From: an uncultured Sphaerochaeta sp.
GTDB taxonomy: Bacteria; Spirochaetota; Spirochaetia; Sphaerochaetales; Sphaerochaetaceae
Assembly (NCBI RefSeq): GCF_963677075.1
Contig: NZ_OY781873.1
Span: 1,488,001 to 1,552,000 of the forward strand
DNA length: 64,000 nt
Reading direction: 5' to 3'
Both the position numbers and the translations under genes were made by a program. Below, in pieces: positions 18,319 through 28,263 of this stretch. Position 1 is the stretch's first letter, and each line of letters opens with the position of its first letter. The notes beneath the pieces are model-generated. The model saw nothing but the letters and a program-made list of their open reading frames with translations, ran no database searches and was not told the DNA's origin.

Positions 18319-21151
18319 ACTGTTTTCCAGTCAGGATTTTGATCAAGAGAAGTTGCAAAAGGAGGCAAAGGATAGGCCCCTTTCCGTACCACCTAAGCAA
18401 GAAGAAAAAAAGAGGGAGTCGACAACACTCAGCGATCGAAAGAAATTGTATATTATTGATGGCTATGGCCTGATCTACCGCTCCTACTACGGGTTTTTCA
18501 GAAATCCAATGCAGGATACCCAGGGCAACAACATATCTGCAGTATATGGATTCTTTTCCACGGTCTTGAAGTTGATACGTGAATACTCACCAGACTATCT
18601 GGTAGTTGCGATGGACGGCAAGGAGAAGACGTTTCGCCATATAATGTATGAACCCTATAAAGCAACCAGGGATGCCGCACCAGAGGACCTCCATACTCAG
18701 GTCCCCATTATCAACAACATCCTTAAGGCCTTGAAGATTCCATCCATCACAATGGAGGGGTATGAGGCCGATGACATTATCGCCACCTTGAGCGAGGAGG
18801 CGACCCGACATGGAATTGACACTATCATGTTTACCGGCGACAAGGACTTGCTCCAATTGGTGGATGAACACACCTTTGCCTTGAGACCAGCAAAGAAGAA
18901 TGAAAAATTCTATCAATTGATGGGAGACAATGAAGTAGAGGCGATGCTTGGGATAAAACCCTCCCAGATAGTCGATTACCTCTCCCTGTTGGGGGACTCT
19001 TCGGATAATATCCCAGGGGTAAAGGGAATCGGGGAGAAAGGGGCTGCAAAGCTCTTGCAGCAATTTGGTACCCTTGACGGCATCTATGAACATATTAAGT
19101 TGGTTGCTCCCGGCTTACAGAAGAAGTTGTTGGAAGGAAAGGAGAACGCGCATCTAAGCAAGAGTCTGGTCGTTCTCAGGCGTGACTTATTCAATGTCGA
19201 AACCTTCGATACTGATCAGTACTTGGTCAAGGATGTAGACTATGAGGCAGCCATTCCCCTGTTCCAGGAGATTGGGATGCGGACCATACTCAAGGAACTT
19301 GGACGGGCCTCGGGAGGGGATGCCTCCTCGTTTCTTCCTGAAAAACCTGTGAAGAAAGCCTCCAAGAACGGTTCTTATGAGGCCGTGACAACTGTAAAAG
19401 CACTTGCTGAGTTGCTTGCATCATATGAGAAGGCAGGTAAACCAGTAGCATTCGATCTTGAGACAACCAGCATTGATGAGATGGTTGCAGATGTTATTGG
19501 TTTTTCATTCACCAATGAGGCAGAGAAAGCCTACTATGTTCCCTTGGTGCATGAGGGAAAGGAACTCCTGCCAGTCGATGAGGTGCGTGACTTACTTGCC
19601 GACTATCTCGGGAGTGGGAAACTCTCGCTTATCGGGCAGAATTTCAAGTACGACTACAAAGTATTGGTGCGTTGGGGAGTGGTTCCCAAACGTGTTGTCT
19701 TCGATACCATGGTTGCAGCATGGTTGTTGGATAGTACCTCGGTATTCAATATGGACTATCTTGCAGAGAAGTACCTGGAACATAAGACGGTCCGCTACAG
19801 CGATATTGTACCAAAAGGAAAATTACTGAGTGATATCCCCTTGGACCAGGTGGTGTTCTATGGTGCAGAGGATGCTGATGTGACCTTCCGCCTCTATGAG
19901 GTATTCCTGGAACTACTCAAGGCAAGAGGCTTGCTTGATTTGCTCAATGACATTGAAATGCCCTTGCTCCTGATCATTGCAAACATGGAGCTTGCGGGTA
20001 TTTACTTGGAGAGAAGTCGAATAGAGCCTCTCTCCGAGGAGTTTGAGAAGCGCATTGATGTCATCAAGGAGGAGATATTCTCCATCTGTGGGCATAGCTT
20101 CAATCTGAACTCCCCACAGCAATTGCAGGAAGTGCTTTTTGTAGAGCGTGAGATTCCTACCGGTGCCAAGACCCGCTCAGGATTTTCCACTGCAACTGAA
20201 GTACTGGAGCCTTTGCAGGAGACCTACCGCGAAGTTGCCTTGATCTTGCAATACCGGATGCTCAATAAGCTCAAGAGTACCTATATCGACAAGCTTCCCC
20301 TTCAGATCAATGCTGAAACCGGTAGGATTCACCCTTCATTCAGCCAGACAGGGACTGAAACAGGAAGACTCTCATGCAAAGACCCCAATCTACAGAATAT
20401 TCCTGTGAGGACCGAAGAGGGGAGAAGAATCCGTTCTGCGTTCATTCCAAAGAAAGGGTATCGATTCCTCTCTGCTGACTACTCACAGATTGAGCTTGTG
20501 GTATTGGCGCATATGGCGGATGACCCGGGACTCAAGAGAGCCTTTGAAGAGGGTGTGGACGTGCATCGTTCTACCGCGAGCTTGATCTTCGATGTTCCAC
20601 TCGATGAGGTCTCTTCCGATCAACGCCGTATTGCCAAGACGATCAACTTCGGTGTCATGTATGGTATGGGAACCCATAGCCTGGCGAAGGACCTTAAGAT
20701 ATCACACAGCGAAGCAAAGCAGTTCATCGATCAATATTTCCAACGTTATAGTGGGGTCCAGTCCTTTGTTGAGACTACAAGGAGCCGTGCAGAGAAGGAT
20801 GGCTATGTAAGGACCTTGCTTGGGCATGTGAGAACCATCACCGAGATCAACAGCAGGAGTGCCGTCGAGCGTGCGAAAGCGCAGCGTATCGCGGTAAATA
20901 CTGTTATCCAGGGGACAGCGGCTGATATCATGAAGCTTGCAATGCTCCGTGTGTCTGCCTCCATCAAGGAAAAAGGACTCAAGGCCACCTTGTTGCTGCA
21001 GATTCATGATGAACTGGTATTTGAAGTACCTGAAGATGAGGTGGAAGAGACAAAACACGTAGTACGGGAGGCTCTGGAAGGAGCTGCCAAGCTCAGTATC
21101 CCGCTCAAGACCAGCATTGAGGTTGGGGACAACTGGGGAGATATACACTGA
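18311..21151 (+). CDS. polA: DNA polymerase I
   Basis: This 946-residue polymerase has a 5'-3' exonuclease (from about residue 45, LYIIDGYGLIYRS), a 3'-5' exonuclease with its acidic residues kept (FDLETTS, GQNFKYDYK, EDADVT), and the polymerase domain with motif A DYSQIELVVLAH, motif B RRIAKTINFGVMYG and motif C IHDELVFE. All three activities look intact. The start ATG at 18311 has GGGGGAT upstream and overlaps the MBL gene by 8 nt. A charged N-terminal tail of about 43 residues precedes the usual start of the family. coaE follows with a 1-nt overlap. Confidence 0.98.
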   Translation: MDELFSSQDFDQEKLQKEAKDRPLSVPPKQEEKKRESTTLSDRKKLYIIDGYGLIYRSYYGFFRNPMQDTQGNNISAVYGFFSTVLKLIREYSPDYLVVAMDGKEKTFRHIMYEPYKATRDAAPEDLHTQVPIINNILKALKIPSITMEGYEADDIIATLSEEATRHGIDTIMFTGDKDLLQLVDEHTFALRPAKKNEKFYQLMGDNEVEAMLGIKPSQIVDYLSLLGDSSDNIPGVKGIGEKGAAKLLQQFGTLDGIYEHIKLVAPGLQKKLLEGKENAHLSKSLVVLRRDLFNVETFDTDQYLVKDVDYEAAIPLFQEIGMRTILKELGRASGGDASSFLPEKPVKKASKNGSYEAVTTVKALAELLASYEKAGKPVAFDLETTSIDEMVADVIGFSFTNEAEKAYYVPLVHEGKELLPVDEVRDLLADYLGSGKLSLIGQNFKYDYKVLVRWGVVPKRVVFDTMVAAWLLDSTSVFNMDYLAEKYLEHKTVRYSDIVPKGKLLSDIPLDQVVFYGAEDADVTFRLYEVFLELLKARGLLDLLNDIEMPLLLIIANMELAGIYLERSRIEPLSEEFEKRIDVIKEEIFSICGHSFNLNSPQQLQEVLFVEREIPTGAKTRSGFSTATEVLEPLQETYREVALILQYRMLNKLKSTYIDKLPLQINAETGRIHPSFSQTGTETGRLSCKDPNLQNIPVRTEEGRRIRSAFIPKKGYRFLSADYSQIELVVLAHMADDPGLKRAFEEGVDVHRSTASLIFDVPLDEVSSDQRRIAKTINFGVMYGMGTHSLAKDLKISHSEAKQFIDQYFQRYSGVQSFVETTRSRAEKDGYVRTLLGHVRTITEINSRSAVERAKAQRIAVNTVIQGTAADIMKLAMLRVSASIKEKGLKATLLLQIHDELVFEVPEDEVEETKHVVREALEGAAKLSIPLKTSIEVGDNWGDIH

Positions 21152-21759
21152 TGATGGTTATCGGGTTGACCGGTAGGGCATGTGCCGGCAAGGATCAGTA
21201 TGCTGAGGTGTTTGCTTCTTTTGGATGCGATGTAGTCGACGTGGATTCCCTGGGTCATGATGCACTTGAAGAGAGCAAGGATGAACTCAGGCAGGTCTTC
21301 GGAAAAACAATCGTGATCGACGGGAAGGTCGACAGGAAAGCCCTCGGGTCAATAGTGTTCAGCAATCCACAAAAGCTGAGGGAGCTCGAGTCGATAACCC
21401 ATCCAAAGATGGTTGAAACGTGTAAACGTCTAATCAGGGAGGCAAGAGAGGAGCAAAAGCCAGCACTTATTCTCAATGCTGCGCTCCTTAAGCGAATGGG
21501 CTTGGAGTCTCTCTGTGACCATATATTGTTTATCAAGGCACCGTTGCTGTTACGGTTTTTTCGATGTAGAGGGAGAGAAGGGCTATCCTTCAAACGATTT
21601 CTTGAACGAGAGAGAGCACAGTTGGATATTGTTCCAGAGACCGATGTGCAAGGCTTGGATGTGGTGGTATTGGGTAATCACCGCTCAAAGACGGTAATTC
21701 ATCGACAAGTCATAACCTATTGTGATACCATAGGATTACGAATTTCATCCCAGCGATGA
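21151..21759 (+). CDS. coaE: Dephospho-CoA kinase
   Basis: This 202-residue enzyme catalyses the last step of coenzyme A synthesis, phosphorylating the 3'-hydroxyl of dephospho-CoA. The P-loop is GRACAGKD; most family members have Ser/Thr after the Lys, and here it is Asp. The DVDSLGHDAL and ITHPKM segments are typical. The ATG overlaps the polA stop. The polA-coaE order is common in bacteria. The start could also be the second of two adjacent ATGs at 21154. Confidence 0.88.
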   Translation: MMVIGLTGRACAGKDQYAEVFASFGCDVVDVDSLGHDALEESKDELRQVFGKTIVIDGKVDRKALGSIVFSNPQKLRELESITHPKMVETCKRLIREAREEQKPALILNAALLKRMGLESLCDHILFIKAPLLLRFFRCRGREGLSFKRFLERERAQLDIVPETDVQGLDVVVLGNHRSKTVIHRQVITYCDTIGLRISSQR

Positions 21760-21784
21760 AATCTTTTCCATACGAGGGTTCGAA

Positions 21785-22945
21785 ATGAAAAAATCTGTCC
21801 TGATCAATTTGCTGGTCATTACCATTGTTGTTACTACATTCGTATTTGTCGGAATGTGGTATCTTCGCCCAGGCGTGCCCAATGAAATTCTCCAGCAAGC
21901 AAAAGATAGGCAGTTGCAACCCTTGATGGAGGTAACTCCCCCGGTTAGAAAACCCACAGTCGAGGAAGTCTCAGAGGCTGAGACCTTGGCAAGGGAGCTG
22001 TTGCCCCGGCTGCAAGAGCAACTTGAGCCGGTATTGAAAGACTCCATCGCTGCACAAATCCTGGAAGACGAAACACTTCTTAGTTCCCTCGCAGGGCGAT
22101 TGGAGGAGATGGTACTTCCGTCCCTCAGTGAGAAACTTGGGGCTGATCAAGAAGCCTATCAGGGAGTACTTCAGAGTGAGCTTGAAGCGTATGTTGAAAA
22201 GAATTTGGCAGAGCTGAGAGCACAAGCGGTTGATCTGCAGACAACCATCGAGGGAAGTGTCGCCATGCAGTTGGAGATGATGAGAGAGGAGTTGACCAAG
22301 GAAGTGGATGAGTATGTCCCTCAGTTGGTTGACCGTATGATTCCCCAGGTTGTCGCACAAATTGTCAGCCAGCTCGAGGCAAACAAGGAGACCTATATAG
22401 CGGAATTGCAGGCTTCTCTACCCAGCCCTGGTCTGAGTGAGGAGGAGGCTGTTGCACTCTATGACAGGTATCGTAGTGACATGGTCATGGATTTGGCCCC
22501 AACGCTTCTTGATTCCATGGAAGAACCGGTGAGAAAGGCTGTGCAGGATTATCTGGTTGAAATGAAATTCATCCCACCTGTGCCCAAGATTCCCACTCCA
22601 AAAATTTCAATCCAGGTGGATGAACCAGTAGTGGCCGAAGAAGCTGCTGTGGTTGTAGAAACAGAAGTGGTTGAAGAAAGAGCCCCAGCAATAGAGCCTG
22701 AAGTGGCCGAAAAAGCTGCTCCAGTAGCAGAGCCTGCAGCAGTGGAGGTAATTGCACCGGTAACAGAACCTGAAGTGGTAGAACCAGCTACTCCTCTAAA
22801 AAAGGGAGAAGAACCCATTCTTGTTCCTACCTTCGAAGAGAAGGAAGAGGTGGTATTCATGGAGCCGGAGGTGTATGAATCACAGCGTCAGGATATCCGC
22901 ACAAAAGCTATTCAAGATGTCCTTGATCGGATAGCTCCTCTCTGA
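21785..22945 (+). CDS. Membrane-anchored helical protein with Pro/Glu/Val-rich repeats, unknown
   Basis: This 386-residue protein has one N-terminal TM (about 5-27). A long helical, acidic region (about 55-255) is rich in Leu and Glu and contains heptad-like stretches. A low-complexity segment (about 255-345) repeats variants of EPEVxExAxPVxEPA. A short basic-helical end closes the chain. The layout is that of an envelope-spanning spacer with a Pro-rich stalk, as in TonB-like or cell-shape proteins, but no TonB C-terminal domain was seen. It starts 25 nt after coaE. Its last 38 nt overlap the convergent radical SAM gene. Confidence 0.72.
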   Translation: MKKSVLINLLVITIVVTTFVFVGMWYLRPGVPNEILQQAKDRQLQPLMEVTPPVRKPTVEEVSEAETLARELLPRLQEQLEPVLKDSIAAQILEDETLLSSLAGRLEEMVLPSLSEKLGADQEAYQGVLQSELEAYVEKNLAELRAQAVDLQTTIEGSVAMQLEMMREELTKEVDEYVPQLVDRMIPQVVAQIVSQLEANKETYIAELQASLPSPGLSEEEAVALYDRYRSDMVMDLAPTLLDSMEEPVRKAVQDYLVEMKFIPPVPKIPTPKISIQVDEPVVAEEAAVVVETEVVEERAPAIEPEVAEKAAPVAEPAAVEVIAPVTEPEVVEPATPLKKGEEPILVPTFEEKEEVVFMEPEVYESQRQDIRTKAIQDVLDRIAPL

Positions 22946-24047
22946 TTGGGTCAGGATAGGTCCTGATTACTCCCTCTGCATTCCTGAATATCCATTCACC
23001 TTGTTCGTTTTTCCCTAGTAGATAATTCCTGCCCAGAGGGACCTTCCCACCACCTTCGGGAAGGTCTATTGCATACACAGGCATGGCAAGACCTGAAAGA
23101 CGCTGTCTCAGTTGCTCTTCCAGGTGAAGCCCCTTCTCGATGGGGACACGAAAGTGAGCGGTTCCTTCAACAAGGTCTCCCTGAAAGAGGTAATAGGGTT
23201 TGATCCTTTTGGAAACCAAGCGATTGCAAAGCTCAACAAGCACCTCTACATCATCATTTACCCCTCTTAGCAATACTGTCTGATTCATTGCCGGAATACC
23301 CGCATCAACAAAGCGGTCTATCGCTTCAATTGCCTGAGGGGTGAGTTCCCTCGGATGATTGAACTGACACATGAGGTAGAATGGGGCACTCCGGAACTGC
23401 TTCAGCATGGCGATCAGGGAGTCTGTGATCCTTGCAGGATAGGAGGCTGGCATCCTCGTACAGAGTCGGATTACAAGGTCGGGGCGCTTGCCTCTGAACG
23501 CTTCTATCATGGACTGTAAACGGGAATCGGAGAGGGTGAGCACATCACCTCCGGTAAAGAGTATCTCTGTCACTTCCTGGTGATTTGCCACATAAGTTGC
23601 TGCCTCAATAATCTGGGTTTCACTTGCAGGACCCTGGAAAGTCCCCGTGAAGCGGCGACGGAAACAGTGCCTGCAATACAGAGGACAGATATCAGTGGTT
23701 AGGAAGGCGACCCTGCTCTTATACCGATGAATGAGTCGCTCTTGAACGCTGTACCTGACTTCCTCCAAAGGGTCTGTACTCCCCTTGGGCTCGGAAATCT
23801 GTTCCTCTCTTGTGGGAACTACCTGGCGCCTGAGTGGATCATCTGGATCTTCTGGGTTGATCAGGGAGAGAAAGTAGGTAGGTATCTTCATAGGGAGAGA
23901 AGAGCTCATGTGTTCATCAAAGGCGATCTCTTCCTCAGTGAGGGAGAGATACTGTTCCAGAGCTTCTTTTGTAGTGACTACTGCCATATCATCGGGAGTT
24001 TGCATGAGGATGGTGTACCGTAAACGAGTGATTTCGTCCAGAGCCAA
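22908..24047 (-). CDS. kamA: Lysine 2,3-aminomutase-family radical SAM enzyme
   Basis: This PLP- and SAM-dependent enzyme moves the alpha-amino group of lysine to the beta carbon. The cluster motif is C121, C125, C128 (CPLYCRHC). The PLP Lys is K335 (EGGGKVP). Both Asp residues that hold the lysine side chain in KamA are kept (D291 in GDLVEG, D328 in AIDLP). The start was set at TTG 24047, because AAGGGAGGT stands 9 nt before it and this leaves room for a divergent promoter; ATG 24005 is possible. The protein is 379 residues, shorter than classic KamA (about 416). Because efp and epmA lie 15 kb away, it could supply beta-lysine for EF-P. Confidence 0.85.
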   Translation of the reverse strand: MALDEITRLRYTILMQTPDDMAVVTTKEALEQYLSLTEEEIAFDEHMSSSLPMKIPTYFLSLINPEDPDDPLRRQVVPTREEQISEPKGSTDPLEEVRYSVQERLIHRYKSRVAFLTTDICPLYCRHCFRRRFTGTFQGPASETQIIEAATYVANHQEVTEILFTGGDVLTLSDSRLQSMIEAFRGKRPDLVIRLCTRMPASYPARITDSLIAMLKQFRSAPFYLMCQFNHPRELTPQAIEAIDRFVDAGIPAMNQTVLLRGVNDDVEVLVELCNRLVSKRIKPYYLFQGDLVEGTAHFRVPIEKGLHLEEQLRQRLSGLAMPVYAIDLPEGGGKVPLGRNYLLGKNEQGEWIFRNAEGVIRTYPDPIREELSDQGHLE

Positions 24048-24118
24048 GGAAAGCCTACCTCCCTTTTGGAAATGTATGGTACACTTATTGCAATCGGAGC
24101 GTAACAAGGAGTCTTTCG

Positions 24119-25447
24119 ATGGCCAAAACACAAAAAAAGGGGTTGAAGGGGTACTACACCACCACCTTTCTGATCGGTCTTGGATTTTTTACCATGGGAC
24201 TGATGGACCCTCTCTATGATACGTATGTCCCTATCTTTCTTGCCCGTTTTGTTGAGTCCAAGGCCCTGATCGGGTCGATCATGACCTTCGATAATATTCT
24301 GGCCATATTCCTGATTCCTGTCTTCAGTGCCATCAGCGACAGGACCCATACAAGGATAGGACGAAGGATGCCGTTTATCGTCATCTGTCTCCCCGTTACA
24401 GCGGTTGCCTTTGGCTTGATACCCTTCTCAGCCTTGAACAGCCTTTGGCTGCTTATCCTGCTGGTGTTCATACTCAACCTGTTCAAACAGGCGGTTCGGG
24501 GACCTGTCGTTGCACTCATGCCCGATATGATACCCGGAAATCTTCGTAGCGAAGCCAACGGTGTAATCAATACCATGGGAGGCATTGCCACCATCGTAGG
24601 AACAGTCGGACTTGCACGGTTGATGGATATCCCGATCAATCTTCCCGGTCGTGGACCCACCACCGAAATACTGGCGTTCCCCATCTCCTCTATTCTTGTA
24701 ATCATCGCCGTACTGCTTCTCTTCTTCTTTGTAAAGGAGAGAAAGGCAACTGCGTCTGAGCAAAGCGAAAAAAAGGAACCAATCCTTCACTCCCTGAAGG
24801 TCATCTTCAAGGAGCAGGACAAGAGTGCTCTCTTTATTTTGCTCTCATTACTGTTTTGGTTTATTGGGTACCAAGGGATCCTTCCCTTTGTTGGCTTGTA
24901 CTCCAAGGATATCCTGAGAACCAGCAGTGGCACTGCAAGCCTGGCTGCCGGTATGGTGGGCATCGCATATGCTCTCTTCGCTATTCCTTCAGGAATTGTG
25001 GCACACCGGGTAGGAAGGAAGAAAACGATTCGTCTCTCCTTGGCAATTCTGGTTATCTTACTTGCAGGGGTCTTCCTGCATGATCCACTCACCAGTGGGA
25101 TGAGTGATGCATTCCGTCAATATACCTTCTGGGCTCTGCTTTTCGGCTTTGGGATATTTTGGGTGTCGGTGGTTACCAACAGCTTCCCGATGCTCTGGCA
25201 GATGTCCACCTATCAGACGGTGGGTATTTATACAGGCCTATACTATTTCTTCAGCCAGCTCGCGTCGATCATCAGTCCCCCGATTACCGGAGCCTTTATC
25301 GACTTATTCGGATTCAGGGCGATATTCCTCTATGGTTCAGCTTCCATGCTGATTGCATTCTTCCTGATGGGCCATGTTAAGAGGGGTGAGCCCTCTGATG
25401 ATGGAAAGAGTGAGATCCTAGAAACCAATACCAAGGTGGGAGAGTAG
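24119..25447 (+). CDS. MFS transporter, sugar-carrier (SLC45/GPH-like) type
   Basis: This 442-residue carrier has 12 predicted TMs in two halves. The loop between TM2 and TM3 holds SAISDRTHTRIGRR, the MFS A-motif in the form seen in the GPH/SLC45 group, and the matching loop in the second half has AHRVGRKKT. The likely substrate is a sugar or glycoside, driven by a cation. AAGGAG lies 9 nt before the ATG. Its last 30 nt overlap the convergent mntP gene. The family is clear; the substrate is unknown. Confidence 0.85.
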   Translation: MAKTQKKGLKGYYTTTFLIGLGFFTMGLMDPLYDTYVPIFLARFVESKALIGSIMTFDNILAIFLIPVFSAISDRTHTRIGRRMPFIVICLPVTAVAFGLIPFSALNSLWLLILLVFILNLFKQAVRGPVVALMPDMIPGNLRSEANGVINTMGGIATIVGTVGLARLMDIPINLPGRGPTTEILAFPISSILVIIAVLLLFFFVKERKATASEQSEKKEPILHSLKVIFKEQDKSALFILLSLLFWFIGYQGILPFVGLYSKDILRTSSGTASLAAGMVGIAYALFAIPSGIVAHRVGRKKTIRLSLAILVILLAGVFLHDPLTSGMSDAFRQYTFWALLFGFGIFWVSVVTNSFPMLWQMSTYQTVGIYTGLYYFFSQLASIISPPITGAFIDLFGFRAIFLYGSASMLIAFFLMGHVKRGEPSDDGKSEILETNTKVGE

Positions 25448-25990
25448 GATCTTTCCTCCGATGAGGATAAGGACAATCCCACCCAGAATTCCCGCTTTGC
25501 TCTGCAGGCGATTCCCAAAGTGGTTTCCGATGATGATGGCAAGCAGAGAGAGGAAAAATGTGATAATGCCGATCAAGGAGATGGAGAGGATGATATCGGT
25601 GTTCAGAAATGCTAGGGTGATCCCAACTGCCAGGGCATCGATACTGGTTGCGATGGAAAGCAGTAATAGTTCTTTGAGATCAATCTGATCCACTGTCTCC
25701 ACGGGGCAGGTGGGGTCTTCTGTAATGGAATCATAGAGCATTTTTACTCCAATGATGGAGAGGAGGATGAACGCAATCCAATGATCGACAGGGGTAATGA
25801 ATCGTTCAAACTGATGACCGAGTGCCCATCCAATGAGCGGCATTCCTGCTTGGAAGAATCCGAAGGAGAATGAAATGAGGATTCCCTGGGACCAATTGAT
25901 TCTACGCATCCTGAGTCCTTTGCATAAGGATACAGCAAACGCATCCATAGCAAGGCCTACAGAGAGTATGAGCAATTCTACAATTCCCAA
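25418..25990 (-). CDS. mntP: Manganese efflux pump MntP
   Basis: This 190-residue, six-TM exporter protects against excess manganese. The two repeat halves carry the metal-binding motifs LAMDAFAVSLCKG and ATSIDALAVG. The start was set at TTG 25990, because GGAGG lies 8 nt upstream and the protein then matches family length; the open frame runs further upstream without a TM or homology. Any MntR box or riboswitch would lie in 25991-26150, shared with the cupin gene; I could not identify one. Confidence 0.9.
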   Translation of the reverse strand: MGIVELLILSVGLAMDAFAVSLCKGLRMRRINWSQGILISFSFGFFQAGMPLIGWALGHQFERFITPVDHWIAFILLSIIGVKMLYDSITEDPTCPVETVDQIDLKELLLLSIATSIDALAVGITLAFLNTDIILSISLIGIITFFLSLLAIIIGNHFGNRLQSKAGILGGIVLILIGGKILLSHLGIGF

Positions 25991-26161
25991 AACAGGGTCC
26001 TCCAATAATTCATGAAGCTGAGTATAGGAGGTTTTTGCATGAAACTCAAGATTGAGAAAAAACCTTAAATGTTGGATTTCCAACATACTGATCTGATTGG
26101 TTTTTATACGATGTATGTACTATGAGACATAGAACGAATCAATAAAGGAGTTGTGATTGCG

Positions 26162-26485
26162 ATGATTAAGAATTTCAAACCATCTGAAGTGATGAGTTTT
26201 GCAGACCAGGTTACCTATCAGGAAGGACAGGTCGTGAGCAAGACCCTTGCACAAGACAAACATCACAGCCTTACCCTTTTTGCTTTCGAGAAAGGGGAGG
26301 AGATCAGCACTCATGCAAGTAGCGGGGATGCTCTGGTCATTGCCCTTGACGGCGAAGGACTGGTGACCATTGATGGTCAGGAGTTCAAACTGGGAAAAGG
26401 GGATTCAATTCTGATGCCGAGTGATCTACCGCATGCAATATATGCTCCAGAACGTTTCAAGATGTTTCTGGTAGTCAGTTTTTAA
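26162..26485 (+). CDS. Single-domain cupin protein
   Basis: This is a 107-residue conserved beta-barrel of the cupin fold. Motif 1 is reduced ([22 protein letters not shown]) and motif 2 is [14 protein letters not shown]. The His and Glu metal ligands are partly kept. GTG 26153 is an alternative start, but AAGGAG is better spaced for ATG 26162. It is 19 nt upstream of hcp and almost certainly co-transcribed. Similar cupins accompany hcp in other anaerobes, so a role in nitrosative or oxidative stress is plausible but inferred. Confidence 0.85.
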   Translation: MIKNFKPSEVMSFADQVTYQEGQVVSKTLAQDKHHSLTLFAFEKGEEISTHASSGDALVIALDGEGLVTIDGQEFKLGKGDSILMPSDLPHAIYAPERFKMFLVVSF

Positions 26486-26504
26486 CTTTATAAGGAGAAA
26501 TCAA

Positions 26505-28139
26505 ATGGACAACAAGATGTTCTGTTTCCAATGTCAGGAAACCGCCCGCAATTTCGGATGTACGCAAGTAGGGGTATGTGGCAAACAGCCAGAGACAGCA
26601 AACCTGCAGGATCTTTTAATCTATGTAACCAAAGGGCTGAGCCAAGTTGCAACCAGACTCCGCGGGGAGAACAAGTCGGTCAGTAAGGATATCAACCACA
26701 TTGTCACCTACAATCTTTTCACCACCATTACCAATGCAAACTTTGACGATGAAAAGGTAACCGAGAGAATTCTCCTTACCATCGAGGCAAAGAAGGGTTT
26801 ACTTGCAGAACTTTCCAGTAAGGAAGGGTTGAGTGAAGCCGCTCTCTATGACAACACCGATACTGCTTCCTATGAAGAGTTTTCCAAGACTGTTGGTGTA
26901 CTTGCTGAGAGTAATGAAGATGTCCGCTCCTTGAAGGAGTTGATCATCTATGGCTTGAAGGGAGTGAGCGCTTATACCAAGCATGCAAACAACCTGATCA
27001 AGGAAAATGAAGAGCTTGATGCCTTCATCCAGAGTGCCCTGAATGACCTGCTTGAAGAGAAGAGTGTTGATGAGCTTGTTGCCCTTACCCTGAAGACAGG
27101 GGAATGGGGTGTTGCAGGCATGGCACTGCTCGATGGAGCAAATACCGGCACCTATGGTAACCCTGAGATGACAAAGGTAAAGATTGGTGTTGGCAAGAAC
27201 CCTGGCATCCTTATCAGCGGTCACGACCTCAGGGACCTCGAGATGTTGCTTGAGCAGACCCAGGGTACTGGTGTTGATGTATACACTCACTCTGAGATGC
27301 TTCCTGCCCACTACTATCCCGCATTCAAGAAGTATCCTAACTTCTATGGCAACTATGGTAACGCATGGTGGATGCAGAAGAAGGAGTTTGAATCCTTCAA
27401 CGGTCCCATCTTGATGACCACCAACTGTATCGTACCTCCAGCCGAATCATACAAGAGCCGTCTCTATACCACCGGAGCAACCGGGTTCCCTGGCTGCAAG
27501 CATATTGAAGGTGGCATTGGGGATAAGAAGGACTTCAGTGAAATCATTGAACTTGCCAAGACCTGTCCTGCCCCAACTGAGATTGAATCAGGAGAGATCA
27601 TCGGTGGATTTGCCCATGAGCAGGTCTTCGCTCTTGCTGACCAGGTAGTGGATGCAGTGAAGAGTGGTGCGATCAAGAAGTTCGTGGTCATGGGTGGTTG
27701 TGATGGCCGCTCAAAGAGCAGGGATTACTACACGGAGTTTGCAAAGAATCTGCCCAAGGATACGGTAATCCTGACTGCAGGGTGTGCAAAGTATCGCTAT
27801 AATAAGCTGAACCTTGGTGATATCGGTGGAATTCCCCGCGTCCTTGATGCTGGTCAGTGCAACGACTCCTACTCCTTGGCACTTATTGCCTTGAAGTTGA
27901 AGGAAGTCTTTGGCTTGGATGACATTAATGATCTTCCCATCGCCTACAACATTGCCTGGTATGAGCAGAAAGCTGTTATTGTACTGCTTGCCTTGCTTTA
28001 CCTTGGTGTGAAGAACATCCACCTCGGGCCTACATTGCCTGCATTCCTTTCACCGAATGTAGCCAGCGTATTGGTTGAGAACTTCGGGATTGCCGGAATC
28101 TCATCCGTTGAGGATGACCTTGCAGAATTAATCGGCTAA
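26505..28139 (+). CDS. hcp: Hybrid cluster protein (hydroxylamine/NO reductase)
   Basis: This 544-residue Fe-S protein handles nitric oxide or hydroxylamine in anaerobes. The N-terminal cysteines C7, C10, C19 and C25 show the CX2CX8CX5C spacing of the strict-anaerobe class. The hybrid cluster ligands are visible further on ([39 protein letters not shown]). The ribosome site AAGGAG lies 8 nt before the ATG. No hcr reductase follows, as usual for this class. A hairpin follows at 28157-28190. Confidence 0.96.
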   Translation: MDNKMFCFQCQETARNFGCTQVGVCGKQPETANLQDLLIYVTKGLSQVATRLRGENKSVSKDINHIVTYNLFTTITNANFDDEKVTERILLTIEAKKGLLAELSSKEGLSEAALYDNTDTASYEEFSKTVGVLAESNEDVRSLKELIIYGLKGVSAYTKHANNLIKENEELDAFIQSALNDLLEEKSVDELVALTLKTGEWGVAGMALLDGANTGTYGNPEMTKVKIGVGKNPGILISGHDLRDLEMLLEQTQGTGVDVYTHSEMLPAHYYPAFKKYPNFYGNYGNAWWMQKKEFESFNGPILMTTNCIVPPAESYKSRLYTTGATGFPGCKHIEGGIGDKKDFSEIIELAKTCPAPTEIESGEIIGGFAHEQVFALADQVVDAVKSGAIKKFVVMGGCDGRSKSRDYYTEFAKNLPKDTVILTAGCAKYRYNKLNLGDIGGIPRVLDAGQCNDSYSLALIALKLKEVFGLDDINDLPIAYNIAWYEQKAVIVLLALLYLGVKNIHLGPTLPAFLSPNVASVLVENFGIAGISSVEDDLAELIG

Positions 28140-28156
28140 TGAGCTGGTCTAGGTTA

Positions 28157-28190
28157 TTGAAGGGAGCTTCCAGAGAGAGGCTCCCTTCGC
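28157..28190 (+). terminator. Hairpin after hcp, probable terminator
   Basis: AAGGGAGC (28160-28167) pairs with GCTCCCTT (28180-28187), and the stem can extend inward by three pairs. The T tract after it is weak (CGCTTTG), so termination may be partial. Confidence 0.5.
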
Positions 28191-28203
28191 TTTGTGCATA
28201 TCC

Positions 28204-28238
28204 AAACAAAGGCTGCCTCTCTTTGGAGAAAGGCAGCC
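28204..28238 (-). terminator. Terminator of the RND-LolA-barrel operon
   Basis: On the minus strand GGCTGCCT (28238-28231) pairs with AGGCAGCC (28218-28211), followed by TTTGTTT. It lies about 25 bp past the stop of the barrel gene. Confidence 0.7.
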
Positions 28239-28263
28239 ATGTTGCAAAGCGATTGATGAAGTA

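Noticed and set aside
25991..26150. yybP-ykoY-type manganese riboswitch or MntR box before mntP.
   Set aside because: No characteristic loop sequences or palindrome could be identified.
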